A DNA stretch of 64,000 nt from Kribbella italica (GTDB taxonomy: Bacteria > Actinomycetota > Actinomycetes > Propionibacteriales > Kribbellaceae). Shown here in pieces: positions 35,264 through 44,074 of this stretch (positions are counted from its first letter, which is position 1; each line of letters begins with the position of its first letter). The stretch spans positions 2,170,001-2,234,000 of the forward strand of contig NZ_JACHMY010000001.1 of assembly GCF_014205135.1 (NCBI RefSeq). The letters are read 5' to 3'. A program made the translations under genes and the position numbers. Below the pieces are notes generated by a model. It saw only the letters and a list, made by a program, of their open reading frames with translations. It searched no databases and was not told the origin of the DNA.

Positions 35264-35965
35264 CTATGTCCAGGAGTCCAGCACGCCGGGGAGCTCGGAC
35301 AGGCGCTGGATGGTGGCGTCCGGTGCGCCTTCCGTGTGGCCGACCTGGTTGGTCGGGATGTTGCTGTGCGGGATGTGCACCGCGCGCATGCCGACGTTCT
35401 GGGCGCCCCAGACGTCGTCGAACAGCCGGTCGCCGACGAACACGCAGCTCTTCGGGTCACTGGCGCCCGCTGCCCGCATCGCGGCCAGGAACGTCTCCGG
35501 GTGCGGCTTCGTCCACGGCACCTCGCTGGTGTAGACCGCGCCGTCGATCAGCTCGAGCACGGCGTCGCGCGCAAAGATGTCCTCGTGCCGCTGCCGGGAC
35601 CAGATCGTGTTCGACAGGACGCCGATCCGGTAGCCGCGGTGGCGGAGCTCCTTCAGCATGCCGATCGCGTCCGGGTCGAGCTCGGTGTGCGGGTGCCACT
35701 GACGCTCGTACTCGGCCAGCGCCGCCGGGGTCATCACCACGTCGGCGGCCAGGCAGACCGCCTCGAGCGTCGTACTGACGTGCTCGTCGCGGGACCGTAG
35801 CCAGGCGGCGTCCTCCGCGGCGACCAGCTTCGCCGCGAGCTCGTCGGCGCGGGTCTCGTCGATCAGTACGGCGACCGAGCGCCACACGGCGTACAGGTCG
35901 ATGTCGTGCCAGGTGGCCAGGGTGCCGCCCCAGTCGAACAGGACGGTGTCGATGTTGTTCGTCAC
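35264..35965 (-). CDS. HAD-superfamily hydrolase
   Basis: A 233-residue HAD phosphatase. Motif I is VLFDWGGTLATW, where the second Asp is replaced by Gly (DWGGT), a form seen in several HAD subgroups. Motif II is in GVLSNTIWS, Lys in TKPHPETF, and motif IV VFVGDRLFDDVWGA. The substrate is unknown. A CAGCCT element lies seven bases before the GTG. Confidence 0.85.
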   Translation of the reverse strand: MTNNIDTVLFDWGGTLATWHDIDLYAVWRSVAVLIDETRADELAAKLVAAEDAAWLRSRDEHVSTTLEAVCLAADVVMTPAALAEYERQWHPHTELDPDAIGMLKELRHRGYRIGVLSNTIWSRQRHEDIFARDAVLELIDGAVYTSEVPWTKPHPETFLAAMRAAGASDPKSCVFVGDRLFDDVWGAQNVGMRAVHIPHSNIPTNQVGHTEGAPDATIQRLSELPGVLDSWT

Positions 35966-36019
35966 GGCCGACAGGCTGCCAGATCGCACCGACAATCGCC
36001 GCTGGTTTTCATCCGGCCT

Positions 36020-37273
36020 CTACTGACTGACGGTCGCGACCTTCCGGCGTTCGGCCAGCCAGACCACGCCCACCGCGTAGACGGCCAGGGCGGGGATGTC
36101 ACTGACCAGCAGCGTCCACGGAGCACCGCCCTGGTCGGCCCAGCTGTCGAGCTGACCAGTTGCCGCGGGCAACATGAACGCGAACAGGTTGTTCAGCACG
36201 TGCAGGCCGATCGCGGCCTCGATCCCGCCGGTGCGGACGGTCAGCCAGCCGACCGTCATCGCGAACAGGAAGATGTCGGCCATCGCCCAGCCGGTGTAGC
36301 CGTGCGCGGAGACGAACAGCGCGCTGCTGATGACGAGTGCCGGCCACGGCGTACGGAGTGCTCGCCAGATCACGCGGGTGACGGCGTTGCGCGCGTCGCT
36401 GCCCGGTGCGTAGGCGCCGATCGCCTGGATCAGCCAGCCGCGGAACACGAACTCCTCGGCCGCGGACTGGAACGGGACGAGGCACAGGATCAGCAGGGCC
36501 GGACCGATGAACGCGGCGAAGCCGACCCAGGTGCCCTCGTCAGCGGGCGCCGGGTCGGCGTTCGGGAAGAGCGACTCGGTCACCAGACCGAGGCCGACGG
36601 ACACCGCGAGGTAGCCCAGGGCCGGCAGGCAGGCGAGGAGCAGCCACTTCCAGCGGATCTTGTTGAGGACCGACGCGACGCTCCAGGGTGGGCGGCGCTG
36701 GATCGCCCAGGCGGTGAAGACGACGGCCGGGGTGAGGATCGCCAGCATCACGAGCGTGCTGGCGAGGTTCTCCAGGTCGTTCGGGAAGAAGTTGTTGCCT
36801 TCCGACTCGGGGAAGTCGCCGGTGATCGCGCTGTGCGCGATCATCCAGACCAGGAGGACGGCGATCGTCGCGAAGAAGGCGAACGCGGCGAGGGTCAGGG
36901 TGCCGACGAGTGGGCGCCACCACTTGTGGTGGGCGTTGCGCGCGAGCTGGTGGAACGGCGTGCCGGGCGGGGCCGGGAGCTGGCGCTGCTCGGGCGGGCG
37001 CAGGTTGTAGGGCATCGAGCCGTAGGGCTGCTGGCCGTACGGGGGTTGGCCGTACGGCGGTTGCTGCGGCGGGTAAGGCGGGGGTTGCTGTTGGTAGGGC
37101 TGTTGCGGACCCGTCCACGGAGGCGGTTGCTGAGGAGACCAGAAGCCCGGACCGTCGCCCGGCAGCGGCTGCCCACTCGGCACCGGCGGCGTACCGTAGC
37201 CGGGCTGCCGCGGCTGATCCTGGACAGGCTCGTGCGGCGGTTGGTTCTGCGGTGGTCCTCCCTGCGACGCCAT
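36020..37273 (-). CDS. CPBP-family intramembrane metalloprotease with Pro-rich N-terminus
   Basis: A 417-residue membrane protein. Residues 1-105 are low complexity, rich in Pro, Gln, Gly and Tyr (PPYGQPPYGQQPYG). About seven to eight hydrophobic segments follow. The CPBP/Rce1 motifs are EEFVFRGWLIQ, SSALFVSAHGYTG, and LHVLNNLFAF, giving the glutamate and His/Asn active-site set. The Pro/Tyr-rich tail is probably cytoplasmic and may bind partners. Substrate unknown. Confidence 0.87.
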   Translation of the reverse strand: MASQGGPPQNQPPHEPVQDQPRQPGYGTPPVPSGQPLPGDGPGFWSPQQPPPWTGPQQPYQQQPPPYPPQQPPYGQPPYGQQPYGSMPYNLRPPEQRQLPAPPGTPFHQLARNAHHKWWRPLVGTLTLAAFAFFATIAVLLVWMIAHSAITGDFPESEGNNFFPNDLENLASTLVMLAILTPAVVFTAWAIQRRPPWSVASVLNKIRWKWLLLACLPALGYLAVSVGLGLVTESLFPNADPAPADEGTWVGFAAFIGPALLILCLVPFQSAAEEFVFRGWLIQAIGAYAPGSDARNAVTRVIWRALRTPWPALVISSALFVSAHGYTGWAMADIFLFAMTVGWLTVRTGGIEAAIGLHVLNNLFAFMLPAATGQLDSWADQGGAPWTLLVSDIPALAVYAVGVVWLAERRKVATVSQ

Positions 37274-37279
37274 GCCGTG

Positions 37280-37285
37280 ACTCTA
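37280..37285 (-). promoter_or_regulatory. -10 element for leaderless CPBP gene
   Basis: TAGAGT on the minus strand, six bases before the ATG at 37273. Confidence 0.5.
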
Positions 37286-37358
37286 TGAGATCGGCTCAAG
37301 TCGAGGCCCTGTGGACGAAGCTCGACACGCTTCGGCCTTCTTTTGGCATGCTTCCGCC

Positions 37359-38681
37359 ATGTCAGTTGAGCAGGCACGACGAGTGCGGATCGGCTATGCC
37401 CTGGGCTCGGTCGCGACCGGGTCCTTCGGCACGGTTCCGGGTCTGCTGCTGCTCCCCTACCTGACCGACACCCTCGGCATCGCCGCCGGAGCGGCCGGCG
37501 CGATCGTGCTGCTGCCGAAGGCGCTCGACGTCCTGCTCAACCCGGTCGCCGGCCGGATCAGCGACCACCACCAGTCGCCGCTCGGTCCGCGGCGCCCGTT
37601 CCTGCTGCGCGGCGGCCTCGGGCTGGCGATCTGCTTCGCGCTGCTCTTCGCGGCACCCGACCTCGGCTCGAAGACACTGAACGCGACCTGGGTGCTGCTC
37701 GGGTTCCTCGCCTGCGCGACGTCGTACGCGTTCTTCCAGGTCCCGTACGTCGCGATGCCCGCCGAGATCACCGACGACTACGCCGAACGCACCCGCCTGA
37801 TGTCGTGGCGGGTCGCGTTCCTGACACTCGCCATCCTGATCAGCGGCGGCGCCTCTCCCGCGATCCGCGACGCCATCGGCGGCCGCGACGGGTACCGGGT
37901 GATGGGCCTGACCGTCGCCGTCCTGCTCGCCCTCGGCACCATCGGCGCGTACGTCGGCACGCGGCGCGCCCCGATCGGCCGGCCGCAGGAGACCACCGGC
38001 ACACTGCGCGACCAGCTCCGGCTCGTCGCCCGCGTCGCCGACTTCCGCTGGCTGCTGATCACGCTGATGCTGCAGGCGCTGGCGATCGGATCGATGCTGG
38101 CCGGGATCGATTACCTCGCGCGGTACGTGCTGCGCGACCCCGGCGCGGCGACGATCGGCTTCGTCTGCGTGGTCGGTCCGGCGTTGCTGGTCAGTCCGTT
38201 GTGGCTGGCCTTCGGTCAACGCTTCGGCAAGCGCGCCGGGTTCCTGGCCGCGTCCGGCGTACTCGGGCTGGGCGCTTTGGCGTTGTCGAGCGCGCAGCAC
38301 GTGCCGACGTGGTGCGTGTACGTCGCGACCGGCATCGTCGGGATCGGGTTCACGGGTGCGCAGGTGTTCCCGCTGGCGATGCTGCCCGACGTGGCCGCGG
38401 TCGATTCCGCGCGCAGCGGCGTACGGCGGGCCGGTGTGTTCACCGGGGTCTGGACGGCCGGCGAAACTCTTGGGCTGGCGCTCGGGCCTGGGCTCTATGC
38501 GCTGGTGCTCGCGCTGGGTGGGTACGTGTCGTCGACCGACCGGTCCGCAGTCCAGCCAGATTCCGCGGTGACCGCGATCGTCGTGGGTTTGTCGCTGGTG
38601 CCCGCCGTACTGATCGCTCTGAGCTTCTTCTCGTTGACCCGCTACCGGCTGACCGCCGACGAAGTCCTGGAGGCCCGATGA
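37359..38681 (+). CDS. GPH-type MFS sugar/cation symporter-like transporter
   Basis: A 440-residue membrane protein with about 12 helices of the glycoside-pentoside-hexuronide symporter family (MFS_2), close in form to bacterial lysophospholipid or sugar symporters. Motifs include LLPKALDVLLNPVAGRISDHHQSPLGPRRPFLL and YVAMPAEITDDYAERTRLMSWR. ATG 37359 is chosen near the hydrophobic start. It overlaps the next gene by four bases (ATGA), so the two form an operon. Confidence 0.85.
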   Translation: MSVEQARRVRIGYALGSVATGSFGTVPGLLLLPYLTDTLGIAAGAAGAIVLLPKALDVLLNPVAGRISDHHQSPLGPRRPFLLRGGLGLAICFALLFAAPDLGSKTLNATWVLLGFLACATSYAFFQVPYVAMPAEITDDYAERTRLMSWRVAFLTLAILISGGASPAIRDAIGGRDGYRVMGLTVAVLLALGTIGAYVGTRRAPIGRPQETTGTLRDQLRLVARVADFRWLLITLMLQALAIGSMLAGIDYLARYVLRDPGAATIGFVCVVGPALLVSPLWLAFGQRFGKRAGFLAASGVLGLGALALSSAQHVPTWCVYVATGIVGIGFTGAQVFPLAMLPDVAAVDSARSGVRRAGVFTGVWTAGETLGLALGPGLYALVLALGGYVSSTDRSAVQPDSAVTAIVVGLSLVPAVLIALSFFSLTRYRLTADEVLEAR

Positions 38682-40090
38682 CCAACGTCCTCGCCCGGCT
38701 GCGCGCGTTGCAGGAAGGCGACCTGCCGACGCACGGCGGGAGCACGCTCGCCTACGTCTACGACTCCGGCCTGGCCGAGGCCGACGAGATCGGCCGCGCC
38801 GCGCTCGCACAGTACGGCGCGACGAACGGGCTCGATCCCACGGTCTTCCCGAGCCTGCGCACGCTGGAGAACGACCTGGTCGGCTGGGCGGCACGCCTGC
38901 TGAACGGCGAGACCGCCGTCGGCACGGTCACCTCCGGCGGCACCGAGTCAGTCCTGCTCGCGGTCCAGGCAGCTCGCGATGCCGCCAACTCGCCGACCCC
39001 CAACATGGTGATCCCTTCGACCGCCCATGCTGCTTTCCACAAAGCTGCCCACTACTTCAAGGTCCCTGCCGTCGTGGTCGACGTCGATCCAGTCACCTTC
39101 ACCCCTGACCCCGCCGACATCGCCGCGGCCATCGACGACAACACCGTCCTCGTCGTCGCCAGCGCCCCGTCGTACGCGCACGGCGTCGTCGACCCCGTCC
39201 GGGAGATCGCCGCCATCGCCGCCGACCGCGGCGTCCGCTGCCACGTCGACGCCTGCATCGGCGGCTGGATCCTTCCGTACGTGCGTCTCGACGGCATCGA
39301 GGTGCCGGACTTCGACTTCGCCGTCCCCGGCGTCACCAGCATCTCGGTCGACCTCCACAAGTACGCCTACACGCCCAAGGGCGCGTCCATCCTCCTCCAC
39401 CGCGATGCTTCCCTGCGCAAGGCGCAGTTCTTCGCCAGCGCCGCCTGGCCCGGCTACACGATGCTCAACTCGACGATGCAGTCCACCAAGTCCGGCGCTC
39501 CCCTCGCCGCCGCCTGGGCCGTCATTCACCACATCGGCGACCAGGGCTACCAACGCCTCGCCCGCACCGCCCACGACGCGACCCTGGACCTGGCCAAGCG
39601 CATCGATGCCATCGACGGCCTCACTCTCGTCGCCACCCCAGCCACCACCCTCGTAGCCGTCCGCACCGACGCTCGCTCCGACGTCTTCACCCTCGCCGAC
39701 GAAATGACCACCCAAGGCTGGTTCGTCCAACCCCAGCTCAGCTTCCGCGACCAGCCCCCGTCCCTCCACCTCACCGTCAGCGCCGCCACAGCCCTCCGCC
39801 TGGACGAACTGGTAGACGCCTTGACCGCAGCAACCCGATCCGCCCAACAACTCGGCCCCGCCCACGTCTCCCCGGACCTGGCCGCAGCAGCCACCACCCT
39901 GGACCCCACAACCCTCGACGACGCCGCCTTCGACGGCCTCCTCACCATCGCCGGCCTAGCCGACACGGCCGCCACCGGCACCCTCCCCACCCGCATGGCC
40001 CCCATCAACGCCCTCCTAGACGTAGCACCCCCACCCCTCCGAGAAGCCCTCCTCACCGCCTTCCTCGACCACCTCATGCGCCCGGCGTGA
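38678..40090 (+). CDS. PLP-dependent lyase/decarboxylase, sphingosine-1-phosphate lyase-like
   Basis: A 470-residue group II decarboxylase-fold enzyme. The glycine-rich TSGGTESVLLAVQAARD binds the cofactor phosphate, CHVDACIGGW carries the Asp, and SVDLHKYAYTPKG the PLP lysine. The best relation is to sphingosine-1-phosphate lyase-like proteins. Coupled to a GPH transporter, it may act on an imported phospho-amino-alcohol. The 3' quarter is C-rich and uses CTA and GTA codons more than neighbours. Confidence 0.85.
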   Translation: MTNVLARLRALQEGDLPTHGGSTLAYVYDSGLAEADEIGRAALAQYGATNGLDPTVFPSLRTLENDLVGWAARLLNGETAVGTVTSGGTESVLLAVQAARDAANSPTPNMVIPSTAHAAFHKAAHYFKVPAVVVDVDPVTFTPDPADIAAAIDDNTVLVVASAPSYAHGVVDPVREIAAIAADRGVRCHVDACIGGWILPYVRLDGIEVPDFDFAVPGVTSISVDLHKYAYTPKGASILLHRDASLRKAQFFASAAWPGYTMLNSTMQSTKSGAPLAAAWAVIHHIGDQGYQRLARTAHDATLDLAKRIDAIDGLTLVATPATTLVAVRTDARSDVFTLADEMTTQGWFVQPQLSFRDQPPSLHLTVSAATALRLDELVDALTAATRSAQQLGPAHVSPDLAAAATTLDPTTLDDAAFDGLLTIAGLADTAATGTLPTRMAPINALLDVAPPPLREALLTAFLDHLMRPA

Positions 40091-40224
40091 CCCACTGACC
40101 CAAGCCACCCCACACCAACTCCCCGCATCCGACCCGCACAACAGCATCCCGGCCAACCGACACCGGCCCGACCGCGCACAGCAGGGCCCGCCGCTCACCG
40201 CTCGCCTCGCTCCTCTTACTCTTC

Positions 40225-40281
40225 CGGCCGCAGCGACCTCAACCCCCGACAACCTCCCCGGCCGCATCCCCACCAACCAGC
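40225..40281. repeat. 57-bp direct repeat, copy 1
   Basis: Begins CGGCCGCAGCGACCTCAACC and ends CCCCACCAACCAGC. It differs from copy 2 only at 40254-40258. Confidence 0.85.
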
Positions 40282-40341
40282 CCCACCACCAACCGCCGGC
40301 CACCTCCGCACTCCCAGTAGCCAACTCCACCCGCCCTTCCT

Positions 40342-40398
40342 CGGCCGCAGCGACCTCAACCCCCGACAACCCACCCGGCCGCATCCCCACCAACCAGC
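40342..40398. repeat. 57-bp direct repeat, copy 2
   Basis: Same orientation as copy 1, 117 bases downstream of it. The high identity outside a gene suggests recent duplication or gene conversion. Confidence 0.85.
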
Positions 40399-40531
40399 AC
40401 CCAAGGGGCCTGCCGACCCGAGGTAACCCCGCCCTCCCGGCCGACCGGCTCGCGAGGACCCAATGTGTCTCCTCGACAGACCTTTCCTGCATGCTGACTC
40501 CAGTACGTCGTACGACCTGAAGGAGCCCAAA

Positions 40532-41488
40532 ATGGTGACCGAACCGACCGCCTCGACGAGCGCGCTGCCGCAGTCGGTGCTGATGCCGTTGACCGGTTCG
40601 GCGATCTTTCTCGTCGTCCGCATCGAGCCCAACGGCGAGGAGACAGCGCGCGACCTGCTGGAGCGGGTCGCCGGCCTGACCCGTTCGGTCGGCTTCCGCG
40701 TACCGTCCGGCAACCTGTCCTGCGTCACCAGCATCGGCTCCGACGCCTGGGACCGCCTCTTCAGCGGACCGAAGCCCCGCGCCTTGCACCCGTTCATCGA
40801 GCTCGACGGCGGCAAGCACAAAGCCGTGTCCACACCGGGCGACCTCCTCTTCCACATCCGCGCCGCACACCTCGACCAGTGCTTCGAGCTGGCACAGCAG
40901 ATCATGAAGGTGCTCGACGGCGCCGCCACGGTCGTCGACGAGGTCCACGGCTTCAAGTACTTCGAGATGCGCGACCTACTCGGCTTCGTCGACGGCACCG
41001 AGAACCCCAGCGGCCGCGACGCCGAGGACGCCGTTGTCATCGGCTCCGAGGACCCGGACTTCGCTGGCAGCAGCTATGTGATCGTCCAGAAGTACCTCCA
41101 CGACATGAAGGCCTGGAACGCCCTCACCGTCGAGCAGCAGGAGCTGGCCATCGGCCGCACCAAGCTCGAGGACATCGAACTCGACGACGACGCCAAACCG
41201 TCCAACGCCCACATCGCCCTCAACGTCATCGAGGACGAGGACGGCAACGAACTGAAGATCCTCCGCGACAACATGCCCTTCGGCTCGATCGGCGAGCAGG
41301 AGTTCGGCACGTACTTCATCGGCTACGCCAAGGACCCCGCCGTCACCGAACTCATGCTCCGCCGCATGTTCCTCGGCGAGCCCGACGGCAACTACGACCG
41401 TATCCTCGACTTCTCCACCGCCGTCACCGGCACCCTCTTCTTCACCCCCTCCGCCGATTTCCTCGACGATCTCCCCAAACTCCCCTGA
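40532..41488 (+). CDS. DyP-type heme peroxidase
   Basis: A 318-residue dye-decolorising peroxidase of the short (B-like) class. The distal motif is GFVDGTENP with Asp154, the proximal His is probably His227 (NAHIAL), and distal Arg is Arg245 (LKILRDNMPF). There is no Tat or Sec signal, so it is cytosolic. AAGGAG precedes ATG 40532. Some such enzymes are encapsulin cargo, but no encapsulin gene is in the window. Confidence 0.92.
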   Translation: MVTEPTASTSALPQSVLMPLTGSAIFLVVRIEPNGEETARDLLERVAGLTRSVGFRVPSGNLSCVTSIGSDAWDRLFSGPKPRALHPFIELDGGKHKAVSTPGDLLFHIRAAHLDQCFELAQQIMKVLDGAATVVDEVHGFKYFEMRDLLGFVDGTENPSGRDAEDAVVIGSEDPDFAGSSYVIVQKYLHDMKAWNALTVEQQELAIGRTKLEDIELDDDAKPSNAHIALNVIEDEDGNELKILRDNMPFGSIGEQEFGTYFIGYAKDPAVTELMLRRMFLGEPDGNYDRILDFSTAVTGTLFFTPSADFLDDLPKLP

Positions 41489-41537
41489 CCCCTCGGAACT
41501 CCCAAAATCTGTCGGTGCCATGAGTGAGACTGGGTCC

Positions 41538-43073
41538 ATGTTGCTCGCCGACGTGGTTGCCACCTCCAGCGCTCTCAGCGGGACCAGGTCGCGCCTGGCG
41601 AAGGCCGGCTTCATCGCCGAGCTGCTGGCGGCTGTGACCGATCCCGTGGAGACCGAGGTCGTCGTCACCTACCTGTCCGGTGAGCTGCGCCAGCGGCGGA
41701 CGGGCGTCGGTTGGCGCACGCTGACCGAGGTCCCCGCACCGGCGACCGACCCCTCGCTGACCGTCGAGGAGGTCGACCAGGCCTTCGCCGACCTCTCCGA
41801 AATCTCCGGCACCGGTTCCCAGGCCCGCAAGCGAGCAGCCGTCGACGCACTGTTCGCAAGAGCCACCGAGGCCGAGCAACAGTTCCTCAGACTCCTGGTC
41901 GCGGGTGAGCTGCGCCAAGGAGCACTCGACGGCGTGATGGCCGACGCCGTGGCAAAGGCCACCGGCATCCCTCTGGACAAGATCCGGGCGGCCACCATGC
42001 TCCGAGGCGCGGCGGCGCCCGTGGCGGTCGCCGTACTGACCGAAGGCGAAGCCGGGCTCGCCCAGTTCGGCCTCGAAGTCGGCCGCGGCGTCCAGGCGAT
42101 GCTCGCCCAATCAGCAACCTCCGTCGCCGAGGCGATGACGAAGACCGGCGCGCCCGCGGCGCTCGAGTGGAAGCTGGACGGCATCCGCATCCAGGTCCAC
42201 CGCAACGGCGCGGACGTCGTCGTCTACACGCGCACCCTCGACGACATCACCGCCCGCGTCCCCGAGGTCGTCGCCGCGACCCTCGAGCTCAAGGCCGACC
42301 AGCTCGTGCTCGACGGCGAACTGATCGCCCTCCGCGCCGACGGCCGCCCCGAAGCGTTCCAGGTGACCGGCTCCCGTACGGCGACGCGCGCGGCGACCGG
42401 TCCCGAAACCGTGCCGCTCACGCCGTACTTCTTCGACATCCTGCACCTCGACGGACAGGACCTGCTCGGCCTCGGCGGCGCCGAGCGGCACGAGTGGCTG
42501 AGCAAACTCGTCCCCGAGCACCGGCGGATCCCCCGGCTGGTCACCGACGACGCCGACGCGGGACAGGCGTTCTTCGCCGACGCGGTGAAGCGCGGGCACG
42601 AAGGTGTGATGGTCAAGTCCCTCACGGTCCCGTACGAGGCGGGCCGGCGCGGTTCGGGCTGGGTGAAGGTCAAGCAAACCCACACCCTCGACCTGGTCGT
42701 CCTCGCCGCCGAGTGGGGCCACGGCCGCCGTACCGGTTGGCTGTCGAACCTCCACCTCGGCGCCCGCGACGAGACCACCGGCGAGTTCGTGATGATGGGC
42801 AAGACCTTCAAGGGCCTGACCGACGAACTCCTGCGCTGGCAGACCGAACGCTTCCAGGAGATCGAAGCCGGCCGCGACAACTACACGGTGTACCTGCGCC
42901 CGGAGATCGTCGTCGAGATCGCCTTCGACGGCGTCCAGTCGTCGCCACGCTATCCAGCCGGCATGGCCCTACGCTTCGCCCGCGTCCTGCGCTACCGCGA
43001 CGACAAGACCCCGTCCGAAGCCGACACTGTCCAGACCCTGCAAGCCATCCACCAACCAGACGAGGCTCCATGA
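41538..43073 (+). CDS. ligB: ATP-dependent DNA ligase
   Basis: A 511-residue ligase close in length to mycobacterial LigB. The N-terminal DNA-binding domain (about 1-195) is followed by the nucleotidyltransferase domain with adenylation lysine in LEWKLDGIRIQVHR, then FDILHLDG, GVMVKSL and WVKVKQ, and an OB domain. ATG 41538 is preferred because LigB proteins start at MLLADV; ATG 41520 is in frame. The TGA overlaps the next ATG by four bases, coupling it to the repeat-bearing methyltransferase. Confidence 0.9.
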   Translation: MLLADVVATSSALSGTRSRLAKAGFIAELLAAVTDPVETEVVVTYLSGELRQRRTGVGWRTLTEVPAPATDPSLTVEEVDQAFADLSEISGTGSQARKRAAVDALFARATEAEQQFLRLLVAGELRQGALDGVMADAVAKATGIPLDKIRAATMLRGAAAPVAVAVLTEGEAGLAQFGLEVGRGVQAMLAQSATSVAEAMTKTGAPAALEWKLDGIRIQVHRNGADVVVYTRTLDDITARVPEVVAATLELKADQLVLDGELIALRADGRPEAFQVTGSRTATRAATGPETVPLTPYFFDILHLDGQDLLGLGGAERHEWLSKLVPEHRRIPRLVTDDADAGQAFFADAVKRGHEGVMVKSLTVPYEAGRRGSGWVKVKQTHTLDLVVLAAEWGHGRRTGWLSNLHLGARDETTGEFVMMGKTFKGLTDELLRWQTERFQEIEAGRDNYTVYLRPEIVVEIAFDGVQSSPRYPAGMALRFARVLRYRDDKTPSEADTVQTLQAIHQPDEAP

Positions 43074-44074
43074 CGCAGAAGGACGCCGCTTCCCACGACG
43101 CGACGGACCCCAGCACGGCAAACACGGCAGACGCCCGTACGACGAACTCGGCGGACGTCGGCACGGCCAACTCGGCGAACGGCGGCACGACGAACTCAGC
43201 GAACGCCGGCACGGCCAACGCCGGCACGGCCAACTCGGCGGACGCCGGTACGACGAACTCGGCGAACGCCGGCACCGCGACCTCGGCGAACGCCGACACG
43301 GCCGACTCGCCAGACGCCGGTACGACGAACTCGGCAGACGCCGGCACGGCCAACTCGGCAGACGCCGACACGGCGACGTCGCCGGACTCCGCAGCCGCCG
43401 CCAACCAGGACCCTGACGTCGCCTCGCGTCACCTGGCGCACAAGGCGCTTGAAGCCGACGACCCAACCGGCTGGTTCGAGGAGCTGTACTCCGCCGCCGC
43501 GGACGGCCGCGCCGTCGTTCCATGGGATCGCGGCATGGCGCACCCCCTCCTCGTCGACTGGATCTCGACCGCCCAGCCCGACGGCGCAGGCAAGCGCGCA
43601 CTCATCGTAGGCGCAGGCACAGGCTGGGACGCCGAACTGATCGCCGACCTCGGCTACGACACGATCGCCTTCGACATCTCCCCCACCGCGGTCGAGGCCG
43701 CCCAGCAGGCCCACCCCGATTCCAAGGCGCACTACCAAGTCGCCGACCTGCTCGACCCACCCGCCGACTGGCACCGCGCGTTCGACCTGGTCATCGAGAT
43801 CTTCACCGTCCAGGCCCTCCCGATCGCGATCCAACCGGCGGCCACCCACCAGGTCGGCGAACAGGTCCGCGCCGGCGGCACCATGATCGTCATCGCCTTC
43901 GCCCGCGAGGACGACGTCCCCGACGAAACTCTCGAAGGCCCACCCTGGCCCCTCACCCGAGCCTCCATCGACGCCTTCGCCAAGGACGACCTCCGCCTGA
44001 TCCAACTCGACCGAGCCCCCAGCCCCACCGACCCCAACACCTACCGCTGGCGAGCCGAGTACCTCCGCGACTAA
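43070..44074 (+). CDS. SAM-dependent methyltransferase with a tandem-repeat N-terminus
   Basis: A 334-residue protein. Residues about 18-110 are a tandem 8-residue repeat of Thr, Asn, Ser, Ala, Asp and Gly (TANSADAG, TTNSANAG and variants), likely disordered. From about 120 a class I methyltransferase follows, with WFEELYSAA, motif I ALIVGAGTGWDAELIA and FDISPTAVEAA. It resembles thiopurine/tellurite-type methyltransferases. It is coupled to the ligase gene upstream. The substrate is unknown. Confidence 0.83.
   Translation: MTQKDAASHDATDPSTANTADARTTNSADVGTANSANGGTTNSANAGTANAGTANSADAGTTNSANAGTATSANADTADSPDAGTTNSADAGTANSADADTATSPDSAAAANQDPDVASRHLAHKALEADDPTGWFEELYSAAADGRAVVPWDRGMAHPLLVDWISTAQPDGAGKRALIVGAGTGWDAELIADLGYDTIAFDISPTAVEAAQQAHPDSKAHYQVADLLDPPADWHRAFDLVIEIFTVQALPIAIQPAATHQVGEQVRAGGTMIVIAFAREDDVPDETLEGPPWPLTRASIDAFAKDDLRLIQLDRAPSPTDPNTYRWRAEYLRD
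43124..43392 (+). repeat. 24-bp coding tandem repeat in methyltransferase
   Basis: About eleven imperfect units of 24 bases, each near ACGGCCAACTCGGCGGACGC, encode one 8-residue unit. One unit is shortened (TANAG). The array is in frame, so copy number can vary without disrupting the reading frame. Confidence 0.85.

Larger units (their letters stand above)
40091..40531. other. C-rich intergenic region with direct repeats
   Basis: A 441-base gap with strong C over G bias on the plus strand. It holds a pair of 57-base direct repeats. No credible gene; open minus-strand frames through it are repeats without family features. The promoter of the DyP gene should lie at its right end. Confidence 0.55.

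Noticed and set aside
40225-40398. CRISPR array
   Set aside because: Only two repeat copies of 57 bases with a 60-base gap, no third copy and no cas genes.
40016-41040. Minus-strand frames with repeated LVGMRPG-like peptides
   Set aside because: They arise from the 57-bp direct repeats and the antisense of the DyP gene, and have no ribosome site.
40532-41488. Encapsulin cargo system around the DyP peroxidase
   Set aside because: No encapsulin shell gene nearby, and no clear targeting peptide at the DyP C-terminus.
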